Of a stretch of 64,000 nt of DNA, positions 48,637-57,339 are shown one piece after another; positions within the stretch are counted from its first letter, which is position 1, and each line of letters opens with the position of its first letter. The DNA is from Mesorhizobium sp. GbtcB19 (lineage in GTDB: Bacteria; Pseudomonadota; Alphaproteobacteria; Rhizobiales; Rhizobiaceae): the NCBI RefSeq assembly GCF_019091085.1, contig NZ_JAGXJY010000020.1:32108-96107 (forward strand), given 5' to 3'. Made by a program: the position numbers and the translations under genes. Under the pieces are notes generated by a model. It made no database searches. It worked only from the letters and a program-made list of their open reading frames with translations, and was not told the DNA's origin.

Positions 48637-49251
48637 TTACTTCGCCTTCGAGAACGCCAGCCACAGGCCGCCGCCGACCAGGAAGCTGCCGCTGATCCTG
48701 GACATCAGCCTGACGCGGCTGGCAGACAGCAGGCGGCCGGCGCGACCGGCGGCAAGGGCGTAGGTCGAGTCCGACATCGCGGCGAAGATCATCGCGGTCA
48801 GGCCCATCACCACGATCTGCAGCGTGTAATTGCCCTGCGGCGCGATGAACTGCGGGAAGAAGGCGCCGAAGAAGACCAGCGTCTTCGGGTTGGAGATCGC
48901 CACCAGAAGCCCCTGCAGGAAGAAGCCGCCGCGCGGTTTTTTGGCCGAGCCGTCGGGGTTGAGCGTGCCTTTAGCGCGGAACATCTGCACGCCCATCCAG
49001 ATCAGATAGGCGGCGCCGATCAGCCGCACCCATTCGAACCAGTGGCCCATCCCGGCGATCAGCGTGTTGAGGCCGATGCCGACGATGGCGATCATGACGG
49101 CAAGGCCGGCCTGGGTGCCGGCGACGTTGGCCAAGCCCGCGCGCCAGCCGTGGCGGATGCTGTTGGCGATGATCAGCGTGACCGTTGGCCCGGGCACCAG
49201 GATGATGACGATGCAGGCGACGACATAGGTTGCGTAAAGTTCCAGCGACAT
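48637..49251 (-). CDS. LysE/RhtB family amino acid exporter
   Basis: A 204-residue inner-membrane protein of about six helices, with VPGPTVTLIIANSIRHGWRAG near the start and NPKTLVFFGAFFPQFI in the middle, the LysE signature. It exports amino acids such as homoserine or threonine. The ATG at 49251 has gaggaa 5 bp away; the longer frame overlaps the amidase gene and is not used. Confidence 0.9.
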   Translation of the reverse strand: MSLELYATYVVACIVIILVPGPTVTLIIANSIRHGWRAGLANVAGTQAGLAVMIAIVGIGLNTLIAGMGHWFEWVRLIGAAYLIWMGVQMFRAKGTLNPDGSAKKPRGGFFLQGLLVAISNPKTLVFFGAFFPQFIAPQGNYTLQIVVMGLTAMIFAAMSDSTYALAAGRAGRLLSASRVRLMSRISGSFLVGGGLWLAFSKAK

Positions 49252-49345
49252 GATTGTTCCTCGAACGGGGACGCGGCGGTGGCTGCGGATCAATGCACGC
49301 CGCCGCCGCCGGCGCAAGCCGTCCAGCCTTGCCGACGGAGACTGC

Positions 49346-50797
49346 TCAGGTCGCCCCCGCCGCCCATGGCAGCGTTGCCTCATAGGCGGCGCCCGCCTTT
49401 AGCACGGCGAGGTCGCCGCGCGGGCGGCCGATCAACTGCATGCCCATCGGCCGGCCCTCGCCGTCGAAGCCGGCCGGCACGTTGAGGGCCGGGCAGCCGC
49501 CCAGCGTGGCGAAGGCCGAGACCTGCATCCAGCGGTGATAGCTGTCCATGGCGCGGCCAGCGACCTCGCGCGGCCAGTGGGTCGAGACGTCGAAGGGAAA
49601 GACCTGCGCGGTGGGCAGGGCGACGAGGTCGAACCGCTCGAACAGCGACAGCAGCGTCTTGTGCCAGGAGGTGCGGCGGACCGTTGCGGCATGGATCTGC
49701 GGCGCAGTCAGGCGCATCGCCTGTTCCACTTCCCAGATGGCCTCAGGCTTCAGCAGCTTGCGTTTGGCCGGATCGTCGTAATGCGCCTTCAGCCCGCAGC
49801 CGCTGCTTGACTGGCGCAAGGTGACAAACGCCTGCCACAGCGCCTCGAAGTCGACATCCGGCACCAGCGCTTCGCTCTCGAACGACGCGCCGGCGAAGCG
49901 GGCGAGCGCAGCCTCGCAAAGGTCGAGCACGCCCGGTTCCGTGGGCAGATGGCCGCCGAGATCGCCCAGCCAGGCGACGCGGCCGCCGGTCGCTTTCGTC
50001 CGCAAGCCGTCGCGGAAGGAGCCCTCCTTGGCATGCGACAGCGGCGCCTGCGGGTGATAGCCGGCCTGTTCGTCGAGCAGCAGCGCGATGTCGGCAATGT
50101 TGCGGCCCATCGGCCCTTCGACACCCATCTGGGCGTGGAAGACATCGAAATCCGGGCCAGCCGGCACGAGCCCCTGGGAAGGGCGGAAGCCATAGACGTT
50201 GTTGTAGGCGGCCGGATTGCGCAGCGAGCCGCCAAAGTCGCTGCCGTCGGCGACCGGCACCATGTCGAGCGCGAGCGCCACAGCCGCGCCGCCGCTCGAG
50301 CCGCCGGCGGTGAGCTTCGGGTCGAAGGCGTTGAGCGTCGGCCCGAACACCGGATTGTAGGTGTTGGAACCCAGGCCGAATTCCGGGACATTGGTCTTGC
50401 CGATGATGATGGCGCCGGCCTTGCGGACGCGCTCGACGAAGAAATCATCCATGTCGGGGACGAAGTCGGCGAAGATCGGCGAGCCGAAGGTGGTCCTGAG
50501 CCCCTTGGTCAGGGCGAGGTCCTTGATGGCGATGGGCAGGCCGAACAGCGATCCGGCCTCGCCGCCCCGCGCCAGATGGGCATCGGCGCTCTCGGCCTCG
50601 GCCAGGATATCGGCGCGCTCGCGTAGCGAAACGATGGCGTTGACCAGCGGGTTCACCGCGTCGATGCGGTCGAGGAAAGCGCCGACGACTTCACGTACCG
50701 AGAGTTGTCGCTGTCTGATCCTGTCGGCGAGCTCGACGGCGGAGAGGCGGCAGATATCGCCGGCCGGCGACACGGCATGTTTTGTGACGGGACGCAT
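49346..50797 (-). CDS. amidase (amidase signature family)
   Basis: A 483-residue amidase-signature enzyme. The Ser-cisSer-Lys triad is visible: Lys in LPIAIKDLA, the GGSSGGAAVAL Gly/Ser motif and the nucleophile Ser in GSDFGGSLRNPA. It hydrolyses amides. GatA is unlikely because no gatB/gatC is near and the sequence diverges from it. The gene lies 3 bp after the ribokinase stop, suggesting one transcript. Confidence 0.9.
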   Translation of the reverse strand: MRPVTKHAVSPAGDICRLSAVELADRIRQRQLSVREVVGAFLDRIDAVNPLVNAIVSLRERADILAEAESADAHLARGGEAGSLFGLPIAIKDLALTKGLRTTFGSPIFADFVPDMDDFFVERVRKAGAIIIGKTNVPEFGLGSNTYNPVFGPTLNAFDPKLTAGGSSGGAAVALALDMVPVADGSDFGGSLRNPAAYNNVYGFRPSQGLVPAGPDFDVFHAQMGVEGPMGRNIADIALLLDEQAGYHPQAPLSHAKEGSFRDGLRTKATGGRVAWLGDLGGHLPTEPGVLDLCEAALARFAGASFESEALVPDVDFEALWQAFVTLRQSSSGCGLKAHYDDPAKRKLLKPEAIWEVEQAMRLTAPQIHAATVRRTSWHKTLLSLFERFDLVALPTAQVFPFDVSTHWPREVAGRAMDSYHRWMQVSAFATLGGCPALNVPAGFDGEGRPMGMQLIGRPRGDLAVLKAGAAYEATLPWAAGAT

Positions 50798-50800
50798 GAC

Positions 50801-51706
50801 TTAGCGCGCTCCCGCCAAAGCCGCGTCGACATCCTTGCCCAGCGGGATCGCCGGCTGCGCGCCGGGCTTCAGGCAGGCGAGCGAGCCAGCCGCGGCGGCG
50901 CGGGTGATTGCATCCTGAAGCGACAGGCCGGACGACAGCCCGGCGCCGAAATAGCCGCAAAAAGTGTCGCCGGCGCCGACCGTGTCGACCGGGGTGATCT
51001 TCAGCGCCGGAACGGTGAGGAAATCGTCCGGCGTGGCGGCGAGCACGCCGTCGCCGCCCAGCGTGACGACGATGGCACGGCCGGTCTTTTGCGCATAGTC
51101 GCGCATGCGGGCAGGGCGGTCGCGCCCCGAAAGTGCCAGCGCCTCGCCATAGAGATCGAACTCGGTTTCGTTGGCCACGGCATAGTCGGCCTTGCCGACG
51201 AAGCCGGCGGCTTCGGCGCGGAAGGGGGCGGTGTTGAGCACGCTCACGGCACCCGCGGCGCGTGCCGCGTCGAGTGTTGCCTCCACCGTCTGCAGCGGGA
51301 TCTCGTGCTGCAAAAGCACGACATCGCCTTTTTTGAGATAGGCCTTGGCAACATCGCCCGGCACCACCGAATCATTGGCGCCCGGCACGACGGCGATGAC
51401 GTTTTCGCCGTCGTCGCCGACCAGGATCAAGGCGGTACCGGTGGAGGCGAAGCTTTCTCCGACACCGGAGAGATCGACATTGCCGGCCTTGAGCAGCGCG
51501 AGCGCTTCGGCGGCAAAGCTGTCCTTGCCGACCGCGCCCACCATGCGCACTTGCGCGCCGGCGCGCGCCGCCGCCAGCGCCTGGTTGGCGCCCTTGCCGC
51601 CGGGCGCGGTGGCGAAACTCGATCCGCGCACCGTCTCGCCGGGTTCCGGCAAGCGGTCGACATTGGCGATGAGGTCGAGGTTGATCGAGCCGACGACGAT
51701 GATCAA
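50801..51706 (-). CDS. rbsK: ribokinase
   Basis: A 301-residue PfkB-family kinase: GSINLDLIANVDRLPEPGET at the start, GGKGANQALAAARAG, and the catalytic DTVGAGDTFCGYF near residue 245. It phosphorylates ribose to ribose 5-phosphate. No rbs transporter is adjacent. With the nearby nucleoside hydrolase it could complete nucleoside salvage. Confidence 0.9.
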   Translation of the reverse strand: MIIVVGSINLDLIANVDRLPEPGETVRGSSFATAPGGKGANQALAAARAGAQVRMVGAVGKDSFAAEALALLKAGNVDLSGVGESFASTGTALILVGDDGENVIAVVPGANDSVVPGDVAKAYLKKGDVVLLQHEIPLQTVEATLDAARAAGAVSVLNTAPFRAEAAGFVGKADYAVANETEFDLYGEALALSGRDRPARMRDYAQKTGRAIVVTLGGDGVLAATPDDFLTVPALKITPVDTVGAGDTFCGYFGAGLSSGLSLQDAITRAAAAGSLACLKPGAQPAIPLGKDVDAALAGAR

Positions 51707-51860
51707 GAAGTGCCTCCTGCGGGGGACGGTGCTGCCCTCGATTGAAGGTCGAGCTACCCCAAGTCTTTGCTTTTACACAATTGATTGCGCGGGAAGCTAG
51801 CGGCAAAGACCGCCGTTTGCCAGATCATGCCGGTTGTGCGGGCTTTCGGCCCGCAGGGCA

Positions 51861-52343
51861 TCATTCGCAGCGCACCGTGACCGTGCCCTGATAGTTGCCT
51901 GCCGGGAAGATGCCGGGCGATTTCGTGGCAGTGAGATCGACCTGGATGGTGTGGGTGCCGTTGGTCACCCGCTGCGGCGAACTGCCCGGTATGTCCGCTC
52001 CCGAGCCGTCGAGACGAAAGACGGTGGCGAAAGTGACGTTGGTGTCGCCGCCGCTTGGCGCCGAGGTGAAAGCGATCGGCGCCGGCGCGGAGACAGAGTA
52101 GCAGTCCAAGAGATTGAGGATGGTGCACAGAAGCGAGCTTGCGGTGATGGTGGCGCCGGCGCTCGAACCGCCCGCCTGCTTGGAGCCGAGGATGTTGATG
52201 GCGGGGTTCGATTTCATCGTACCCGATGCGCCGATCATAATCGTGCAGGTGCCGATGATCGCCGCCTGCGCCGGGGGACAGAGGCAGGCAAGCGCCGCTG
52301 CCGCCAACAGCGCGCGGCTATTTCCGCTTCTTTTTCTTCTCAT
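51861..52343 (-). CDS. secreted protein with paired Cys, paralogue of the 53.4-kb gene
   Basis: A 160-residue protein with a signal peptide (RRKRSG, hydrophobic core, cleavage near PAQA). The mature part begins IIGTCTIMIGASGTM and ends GNYQGTVTVRCE, both matching the gene at 53371-53841 (CTITINSNGTM; GNYQATVTLRCE). The pattern resembles beta-sandwich surface or pilin-like subunits (DUF4402-type). The ATG at 52343 lies inside the end of the upstream gene by 26 bp; an ATG at 52376 is also possible. Function unknown. Confidence 0.72.
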   Translation of the reverse strand: MRRKRSGNSRALLAAAALACLCPPAQAAIIGTCTIMIGASGTMKSNPAINILGSKQAGGSSAGATITASSLLCTILNLLDCYSVSAPAPIAFTSAPSGGDTNVTFATVFRLDGSGADIPGSSPQRVTNGTHTIQVDLTATKSPGIFPAGNYQGTVTVRCE

Positions 52344-52887
52344 TGCCGGTCGTGCCTCTGATGGTCCAGCCTTCATTGGCCCACCCCGCTGATTTGACCT
52401 GTGCCGCGCTGGCTTGGGCCGCGCTGGGCTGGGGCGCCGGGCCTTGAGGTGTGGAGGCGGCCACACTCCCCGTCGTCTGGCCATCGGCGCCGAGGCCCAT
52501 TTTGAGCAGCTTCAATTCAAGCTGCAGGCGCTCCACTTCCAGCTCATAGAGGCGGCTGCAATCGACGCGTTTCGGCGTCCGCCCGATCGGGATCACCACG
52601 CGGCCATAGGTGGCGACGTCGCTGTTGGCCTGATTGCTCGAGTTGTTGCCGCGGATGATGCCGAGGTCGAGATAGGCACCGCTGCCGGAAACAGCTGACC
52701 GGCAGGTCGTGCCGTCGCTGGCGTGAACTTCGTCCTGGCCCTGAGGCAAGGTCACGCCGGGCAGGCTGAAACCGGTCTGGTTCTGGTTGAGGTTCAGGAT
52801 ATCCTCGGCAAGCCCCTGACTGACGACAGCCAGGACGGGCAGCAAGGACAAGGTCAGAACCTGCGATGCCCGAAGAACTTTCCGCAT
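52318..52887 (-). CDS. secreted hypothetical protein of the surface cluster
   Basis: A 189-residue protein: signal peptide (cleavage near GLAED), an Asn/Gln-rich start of the mature form (LNLNQNQTGFSLPG), two Cys (TTCRSAV and RVDCSRL), a Leu-rich helix (YELEVERLQLELKLLKMG) and a Pro/Ala/Gln-rich, very basic tail (KKKKRK). No family recognised. Start overlaps the previous gene's end by 34 bp, and its own end overlaps the next gene by 26 bp. Confidence 0.7.
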   Translation of the reverse strand: MRKVLRASQVLTLSLLPVLAVVSQGLAEDILNLNQNQTGFSLPGVTLPQGQDEVHASDGTTCRSAVSGSGAYLDLGIIRGNNSSNQANSDVATYGRVVIPIGRTPKRVDCSRLYELEVERLQLELKLLKMGLGADGQTTGSVAASTPQGPAPQPSAAQASAAQVKSAGWANEGWTIRGTTGNEKKKKRK

Positions 52888-53246
52888 ATCTGTGCCCTTA
52901 TCTGGGTCTGCTCGCTTGGAAAGGGGATACTCTCGGTACAGATACGCACTTTACGCTCGTTCGCGCCGTCGAACGGGACGACCACCAGGACAGGGCGCGA
53001 CGCCTGGCCGGCGAGAAGGAAGGCGCTCGGCGTGATCCTGGCGGCGACCGGCTCGAAATTCTGGTCGTAGACATGAACCTCGACGCGTATGCGCTGGTTA
53101 TACGGATTGCCGGGGAAGACGCGAACGGCGAAGGCATCGGTGAAGGATCGCACCTCGCCGCGCATCGGCGTCATCGACTGGCCGGTCGCAGCAACGGGAG
53201 ACAGCGCGGCGGTCAGGCCCGCCGCCAGGATTGCAATTCTTCTCAA
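52854..53246 (-). CDS. secreted Ig-like protein resembling the N-domain of fimbrial chaperones
   Basis: A 130-residue protein with a signal peptide (RRIAILAAGLTAALSPVAA). The mature part reads like the first beta-sandwich domain of a PapD-type chaperone: QRIRVEVHVYDQNFEPV, then FLLAGQASRPVLVVVPF and a RKVRICTES strand. The second chaperone domain is missing. It is the first of three overlapping genes. A chaperone role for the neighbouring Cys-containing secreted proteins is inference. Confidence 0.65.
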   Translation of the reverse strand: MRRIAILAAGLTAALSPVAATGQSMTPMRGEVRSFTDAFAVRVFPGNPYNQRIRVEVHVYDQNFEPVAARITPSAFLLAGQASRPVLVVVPFDGANERKVRICTESIPFPSEQTQIRAQICGKFFGHRRF

Positions 53247-53263
53247 GGACCGCTCCTTTCCCT

Positions 53264-53364
53264 AGAGCGTTTCACCGTTTCACGGAAACGGCGAACCGCT
53301 CTATCCCTTTGTTTTTACGCAGTTCCGGGCGGAAAACCGATCACACTTTTCCTGGAACTGCTCT
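53264..53364. repeat. full-length copy of the dispersed palindromic repeat
   Basis: About 101 bp from agagcgtttcaccgtttcac to ggaactgctct. Nearly the same as the copies at 30931, 57246 and 62675. It sits between two genes of the secreted cluster. Confidence 0.85.
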
Positions 53365-53370
53365 AGAGGA

Positions 53371-53841
53371 CTATTCGCAGCGCAGCGTCACCGTTGCCTG
53401 GTAGTTGCCGGCGGAGAAGCGGTTCGTGCCGCTCTTGGTGCCGGCGAGATTGACCGCCACCGTCGATGTGCCGGGCACGGTCAGCGCGGTCGCGGTGCCG
53501 GTTTCAGCGATCGTCTGCGCGCCAGTGGTGGCAAAGGTCGGCGTCCAGGTGGTGGCTGTGACGTCGCTGGACGGCACGGTCGTTGTCGTCACCGGGTCGA
53601 CGCTGAGCTGGACGCCGCCCGTGGTATCGACTTGCGCGCTGCCGGCGGATCCGCCGGCATTGTGCGAGCTCAGCGACTGAAGATTGCTGCTGACGGTCAT
53701 CGTGCCGTTGGAGTTGATGGTGATCGTGCAGGTCGCGGTGATGGTGCCGTTGAACAGCACGTTCCCGGTGGCGGCCGATGCCGTCTGGTGGGCGCAAGCG
53801 GCCAGCAAGCTCGCGGCCATGGCGGCGCGAAAGGACTTCAT
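53371..53841 (-). CDS. secreted Thr/Ser-rich beta protein, paralogue of the 51.9-kb gene
   Basis: A 156-residue protein with a signal peptide (KSFRAAMAASLLAACAH, cleavage near ASA). The mature part is rich in Thr, Ser, Val and Gly (CTITINSNGTMTVSS, VTTTTVPSSDVTATTW), ends GNYQATVTLRCE and has only two mature Cys, near each end, so one disulfide could close a beta sandwich. Probably exported to the surface. The SD agagggg is 5 bp before ATG. Confidence 0.72.
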   Translation of the reverse strand: MKSFRAAMAASLLAACAHQTASAATGNVLFNGTITATCTITINSNGTMTVSSNLQSLSSHNAGGSAGSAQVDTTGGVQLSVDPVTTTTVPSSDVTATTWTPTFATTGAQTIAETGTATALTVPGTSTVAVNLAGTKSGTNRFSAGNYQATVTLRCE

Positions 53842-53952
53842 TGAGACCCCTCTTTCGAGCCGGATGATGCGGCTCAATGTAGGGGTCATCTTCCCTTTAT
53901 CGTGGTTAATTTAGCGTTAAGTGAAATAATGTCGGAAAGCAACTTAAAAGAA

Positions 53953-53983
53953 AACCGGCGATAACCATAGGTTGTCGCCGGTT
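53953..53983 (-). terminator. intrinsic terminator downstream of the Ada-like gene
   Basis: 14-bp arms (53953-53966/53970-53983) with one mismatch. Read on the minus strand the hairpin is followed by ttcttttaag. It lies 97 bp after the alkyltransferase stop and 112 bp before the secreted protein gene. The surrounding 190 bp is AT-rich and otherwise empty. Confidence 0.7.
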
Positions 53984-54079
53984 GCATTTTACGAATAAGT
54001 CAGTCTGTTTATTTGATCTGTACCGATTTATATTACAATATACGGTTTTTCGCAATGGGATGCGAAAAAATCGATTGTT

Positions 54080-54982
54080 TCAGGACACCTGTCCGGCCTC
54101 CCAGCCGAGGATGGCGCGCTTGCGCGTCAGGCCCCAATGGTAGCCGGTGAGCGCGCCGGATTTGCCGAGAGCGCGATGGCAGGGCACCACGAAGGACATC
54201 GGGTTGGCGCCGACCGCCGCGCCGACGGCCCGGCTGGCGCTGGGATGGCCGATGCTGGCCGCGATCGAGGAATAGGTGCAGGCCTTGCCCATCGGGATGC
54301 GCAGCAAGGCTTCCCAGACGCGCAGCTGGAAATCGGTGCCGATCATCACCACGCGCAGTGGCTGGTCGGCTCGCCATTGCGTCGGGTCGAAGACCCGTGC
54401 CGCATAAGGCTGCGTGGCCGACATGTCCTCGACGTAAGTCGCGTTCGGCCAGCGGCCGGACATGTCGGCGAAGGCTGCCCGCTCGCCGCCGGCGTCACAG
54501 AAGGCGAGGCCGGCGAGGCCACGGTCGGTAACCATGATCAGCGCGATGCCGAAAGGCGAGATGTGGTAGCCATAGCGGATCGTGAGACCGGCGCCGCGTG
54601 TCTTATAGTCGCCGGGCGACATCGCCTCATGGGTGACGAAGAGGTCGTGCAGCCGGCCGGGGCCGGACATGCCGAGCTCGAACGAGGTCTCCAGCAGCGG
54701 CATGCCGGAATCGAGCAGCCTGCGTGCATGGTCGAGCGTCACCGCCTGCAGGAAGGCCTTGGGCGACAGGCCCGCCCAGCGGGTGAACAGTTTTTGCAGG
54801 CCGGTCGGCGTCTCGCCGACTTCCTCGGCCAAAACTTCGAGCGAGGGCTGGTCGCGGTAGTCGAGGCTGATCTTCTCGATGGCGCGGCGCACGACGTCAT
54901 AGTCGCTGCCTTCGGGCGTGATGTCGTTCTGGAGGATCGCGGTCGGTTTCATCTGCGTATTCATGGTCATCTGAGCGTTCAT
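54080..54982 (-). CDS. AraC-type HTH / methylated-DNA-[protein]-cysteine S-methyltransferase
   Basis: A 300-residue protein with an AraC helix-turn-helix (about 35-130) and a C-terminal alkyltransferase domain with the acceptor VVPCHRALG. It is like the C-terminal two thirds of Ada and lacks Ada's zinc methylphosphotriester domain. It removes alkyl groups from O6-guanine; whether it also regulates genes is open. The ATG at 54982 has aaggaga 8 bp upstream. A methyltransferase gene starts 116 bp away in the other direction. Confidence 0.9.
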   Translation of the reverse strand: MNAQMTMNTQMKPTAILQNDITPEGSDYDVVRRAIEKISLDYRDQPSLEVLAEEVGETPTGLQKLFTRWAGLSPKAFLQAVTLDHARRLLDSGMPLLETSFELGMSGPGRLHDLFVTHEAMSPGDYKTRGAGLTIRYGYHISPFGIALIMVTDRGLAGLAFCDAGGERAAFADMSGRWPNATYVEDMSATQPYAARVFDPTQWRADQPLRVVMIGTDFQLRVWEALLRIPMGKACTYSSIAASIGHPSASRAVGAAVGANPMSFVVPCHRALGKSGALTGYHWGLTRKRAILGWEAGQVS

Positions 54983-55097
54983 GGCAATATCTCCTTGGCC
55001 GCGAATATCGGCCTTCCAGAGCTTTGCCTCCACCCGAAACTTGCCTTTCTGCCGCTGGTACCCAGATAGAGCTGGCTTCGAGGCGAAAAGGACAATC

Positions 55098-55913
55098 ATG
55101 GCCGGCGAAAAGGTCGATCTGACAGGGGCGAAGGAAACCCTGCTGATGACGCTTTACGGCAAGGCGCTGGAGAGCCGGCTGCCCAATTCGCTGCTTCAGG
55201 ATCGCTTCGCCGACGAGGCGGTGAAGAAGATCGACTATGATTTCTCGCGGCTCAAGGTCGACGGTAACCTCGGCGTCGGCTTTGCCATTCGGGCAAAGAC
55301 GCTGGACGCGCAGGTCGGGGATTTTCTCGCCAGAAATCCGGATGCGATCGTGCTGCATCTCGGGTGCGGGCTCGATACGCGCGTTTTCCGGGTCGATCCG
55401 CCGCGGGGCGTGGATTGGTTCGATGTCGACTACCCGGAAGTCATCGAGCTGAGGCGCAGGCTCTATCCGCCGCGCGAGCGTTACCATCTGGCCGGTTCGT
55501 CGGTAACCGAACCGGGATGGCTGGCGGACGTGCCGCGCAATCGCCCGACAATCGTGGTGGCCGAAGGCCTGGCGCCGTATCTCGCGGCCGACGAGGGACT
55601 GCTGCTGCTTGGCCGGCTTGTCGCGCATCTTGTCGGCGGCGAGGTGATATTCGACGCCTACAGCAATTTCGGGCTGAAGCTCATGCGCCTCAGCCCGGCC
55701 ATCAAGGCGACGGGCGCCGAAGTCCACTGGGCCATCGAGGATCCGCGCGAACTGGAGCAGGCGATCCCGAAACTTCGCTTCATCGGCGAGATTCCGTCCT
55801 ATAAGCCGGAGCGAGGGGCGCGCCTGGGCTGGTCCGCGCGTTTGTTCGTCGGTCTCTGGAAGCTCATCCCAGCGATGCGCAAGGTCGGCAGGCTGCTGCG
55901 CTACCGGTTCTGA
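55098..55913 (+). CDS. SAM-dependent methyltransferase, leucine carboxyl methyltransferase/TcmP-like
   Basis: A 271-residue protein with VLHLGCGLDTRVFRV (motif I), WFDVDYPEVIELRR and VAEGLAPYLAADEG, typical of the PPM1/TcmP O-methyltransferase group. Substrate unknown. It is divergent from the Ada-like gene and convergent with the DUF2244 gene. SD aaaggac is near the ATG at 55098. Confidence 0.85.
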   Translation: MAGEKVDLTGAKETLLMTLYGKALESRLPNSLLQDRFADEAVKKIDYDFSRLKVDGNLGVGFAIRAKTLDAQVGDFLARNPDAIVLHLGCGLDTRVFRVDPPRGVDWFDVDYPEVIELRRRLYPPRERYHLAGSSVTEPGWLADVPRNRPTIVVAEGLAPYLAADEGLLLLGRLVAHLVGGEVIFDAYSNFGLKLMRLSPAIKATGAEVHWAIEDPRELEQAIPKLRFIGEIPSYKPERGARLGWSARLFVGLWKLIPAMRKVGRLLRYRF

Positions 55914-55922
55914 GCCGCCTGC

Positions 55923-56417
55923 TCAGCGCGTCTTGGCGGTGACCAGAGCGCGCGAAAAGGCGGTGGCGAAACTTTCGCGATCGTCGGGATTGAGGAAGCC
56001 GCCGATCGCCACGCTCTTGCCCTGCGCTTCGACGGCCATCCTGGTGATGCCGATCTCGGCATGGCGGGCGATCGAGAAGCGTGTCCAGAACGGATTGAAA
56101 TGATGCGCTTCCGAGCGGCCGGAAGGCGCGGTCTTGCGGATGTCGAGGCTGGTGCGCGACACGGAGATTTCCTCGCGGGCGCGGGCGGCGCGGTAATTGG
56201 CGCGGAAGGCGATGTAGACGGCGATCACGTCGAGGCCGAAGAAGCCGAACACCGGCCAGGCGCCATGCGCCAGGAAAAAGACGCCGGTGACGATCCAGCC
56301 GAAGACAAGCGCGCCCATCAGGATCAGGAAGCCGGTGCGGCCGAGCGAGCGATGCGGCGTCAGCAAGGCCTGGAAAAATGGCTCGTCGGCTTCGAATGAG
56401 GCGTTTGTGTCGCTCAT
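55923..56417 (-). CDS. DUF2244 membrane protein
   Basis: A 164-residue protein with two helices (about 27-48 and 53-72) and a cytoplasmic C-terminal domain (ARAREEISVSRTSLDIRK, HAEIGITRMAVEAQGK). It matches DUF2244, found beside nth and other genes in Alphaproteobacteria. Function unknown. It is divergent from nth with only 23 bp between starts, so the promoters overlap. Confidence 0.85.
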   Translation of the reverse strand: MSDTNASFEADEPFFQALLTPHRSLGRTGFLILMGALVFGWIVTGVFFLAHGAWPVFGFFGLDVIAVYIAFRANYRAARAREEISVSRTSLDIRKTAPSGRSEAHHFNPFWTRFSIARHAEIGITRMAVEAQGKSVAIGGFLNPDDRESFATAFSRALVTAKTR

Positions 56418-56440
56418 GAGGGAATATTATAGGAAGGGAC

Positions 56441-57247
56441 ATGGCGCCTCCCAAGTCCAAAAAATCCATAGCTGTCAAAAAGCCTCAGTCGCCCGTCTCT
56501 GGCGGCAGCAGCGTCGGCGCGAGGCGGCCGCGCAAAGCCGCTTCGCGCTCGCTCTACACGCCAGCCGAGGTGCATGAGATCTTCCGGCGCTTTTCAGTGC
56601 AGCGGCCGGAGCCGAAAGGCGAGCTCGACTATGTCAACGCCTTCACCTTGCTGGTCGCCGTGGTGCTGTCGGCGCAGGCGACCGACGCCGGCGTCAACAA
56701 GGCGACCAAGGCGCTGTTTGCGGCGGCCGACACACCGGGCAAGATGCTGGCGCTCGGCGAGGCCAAGGTCGGCGACACCATCCGCACCATCGGGCTTTGG
56801 CGCAACAAGGCGAAGAATGTGATCGCGCTCTCCAAGGCACTGATCGACGACTATGCGGGCCAGGTGCCGCAGGAGCGCGACGAGCTGGTGAAGCTGCCTG
56901 GCGTCGGGCGCAAGACCGCCAATGTCGTGCTCAACGTGGCCTTCGGCCAGCATACGATGGCGGTCGACACGCATATCTTTCGCATCGGCAACCGGATCGG
57001 GCTGGCGTCAGGCAAGACGCCGGAGCAGGTCGAACAGGGGCTGCTCAAGGTCATCCCGGCCGAATTCATGCGGCACGCGCATCATTGGCTGATCCTGCAT
57101 GGCCGCTATGTCTGCAAGGCGCGCAAGCCCGATTGCCCGGCCTGCGTCATCGCCGACATCTGCAAGTCGAAGGAAAAGACCACCGACATACCGGCGCCGC
57201 TGGTGCCGATCGCGCCGCTGGATGAGACGTTTCCGGTCGAGGCCTAG
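56441..57247 (+). CDS. nth: endonuclease III
   Basis: A 268-residue DNA glycosylase/AP lyase. The helix-hairpin-helix LPGVGRKTANVVLNVAFG and catalytic Asp (AVDTHIFR) are present, and the C-terminal CKARKPDCPACVIADIC gives the C-x6-C-x2-C-x5-C cluster motif. It removes oxidised pyrimidines. An extra 50-residue, Lys/Arg/Ser-rich N-terminus precedes the E. coli-like core. Its stop overlaps the dispersed repeat at 57246. Confidence 0.95.
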   Translation: MAPPKSKKSIAVKKPQSPVSGGSSVGARRPRKAASRSLYTPAEVHEIFRRFSVQRPEPKGELDYVNAFTLLVAVVLSAQATDAGVNKATKALFAAADTPGKMLALGEAKVGDTIRTIGLWRNKAKNVIALSKALIDDYAGQVPQERDELVKLPGVGRKTANVVLNVAFGQHTMAVDTHIFRIGNRIGLASGKTPEQVEQGLLKVIPAEFMRHAHHWLILHGRYVCKARKPDCPACVIADICKSKEKTTDIPAPLVPIAPLDETFPVEA

Positions 57248-57339
57248 AGCGGTTCACCGAATCGCCGAACCGCTCTAGGTCTTTGTTTTGCGCAATTCCG
57301 GACGGAAAACCGCTGCGCACTTTTCCTGGAATTGCTTTA
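57246..57339. repeat. shortened copy of the dispersed palindromic repeat
   Basis: About 94 bp from agagcggttcacc to ggaattgcttt; the inner cgtttcacggaaacgg part of other copies is reduced here to accgaatcgccgaac. It overlaps the last codon of nth by two bases. Confidence 0.8.
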
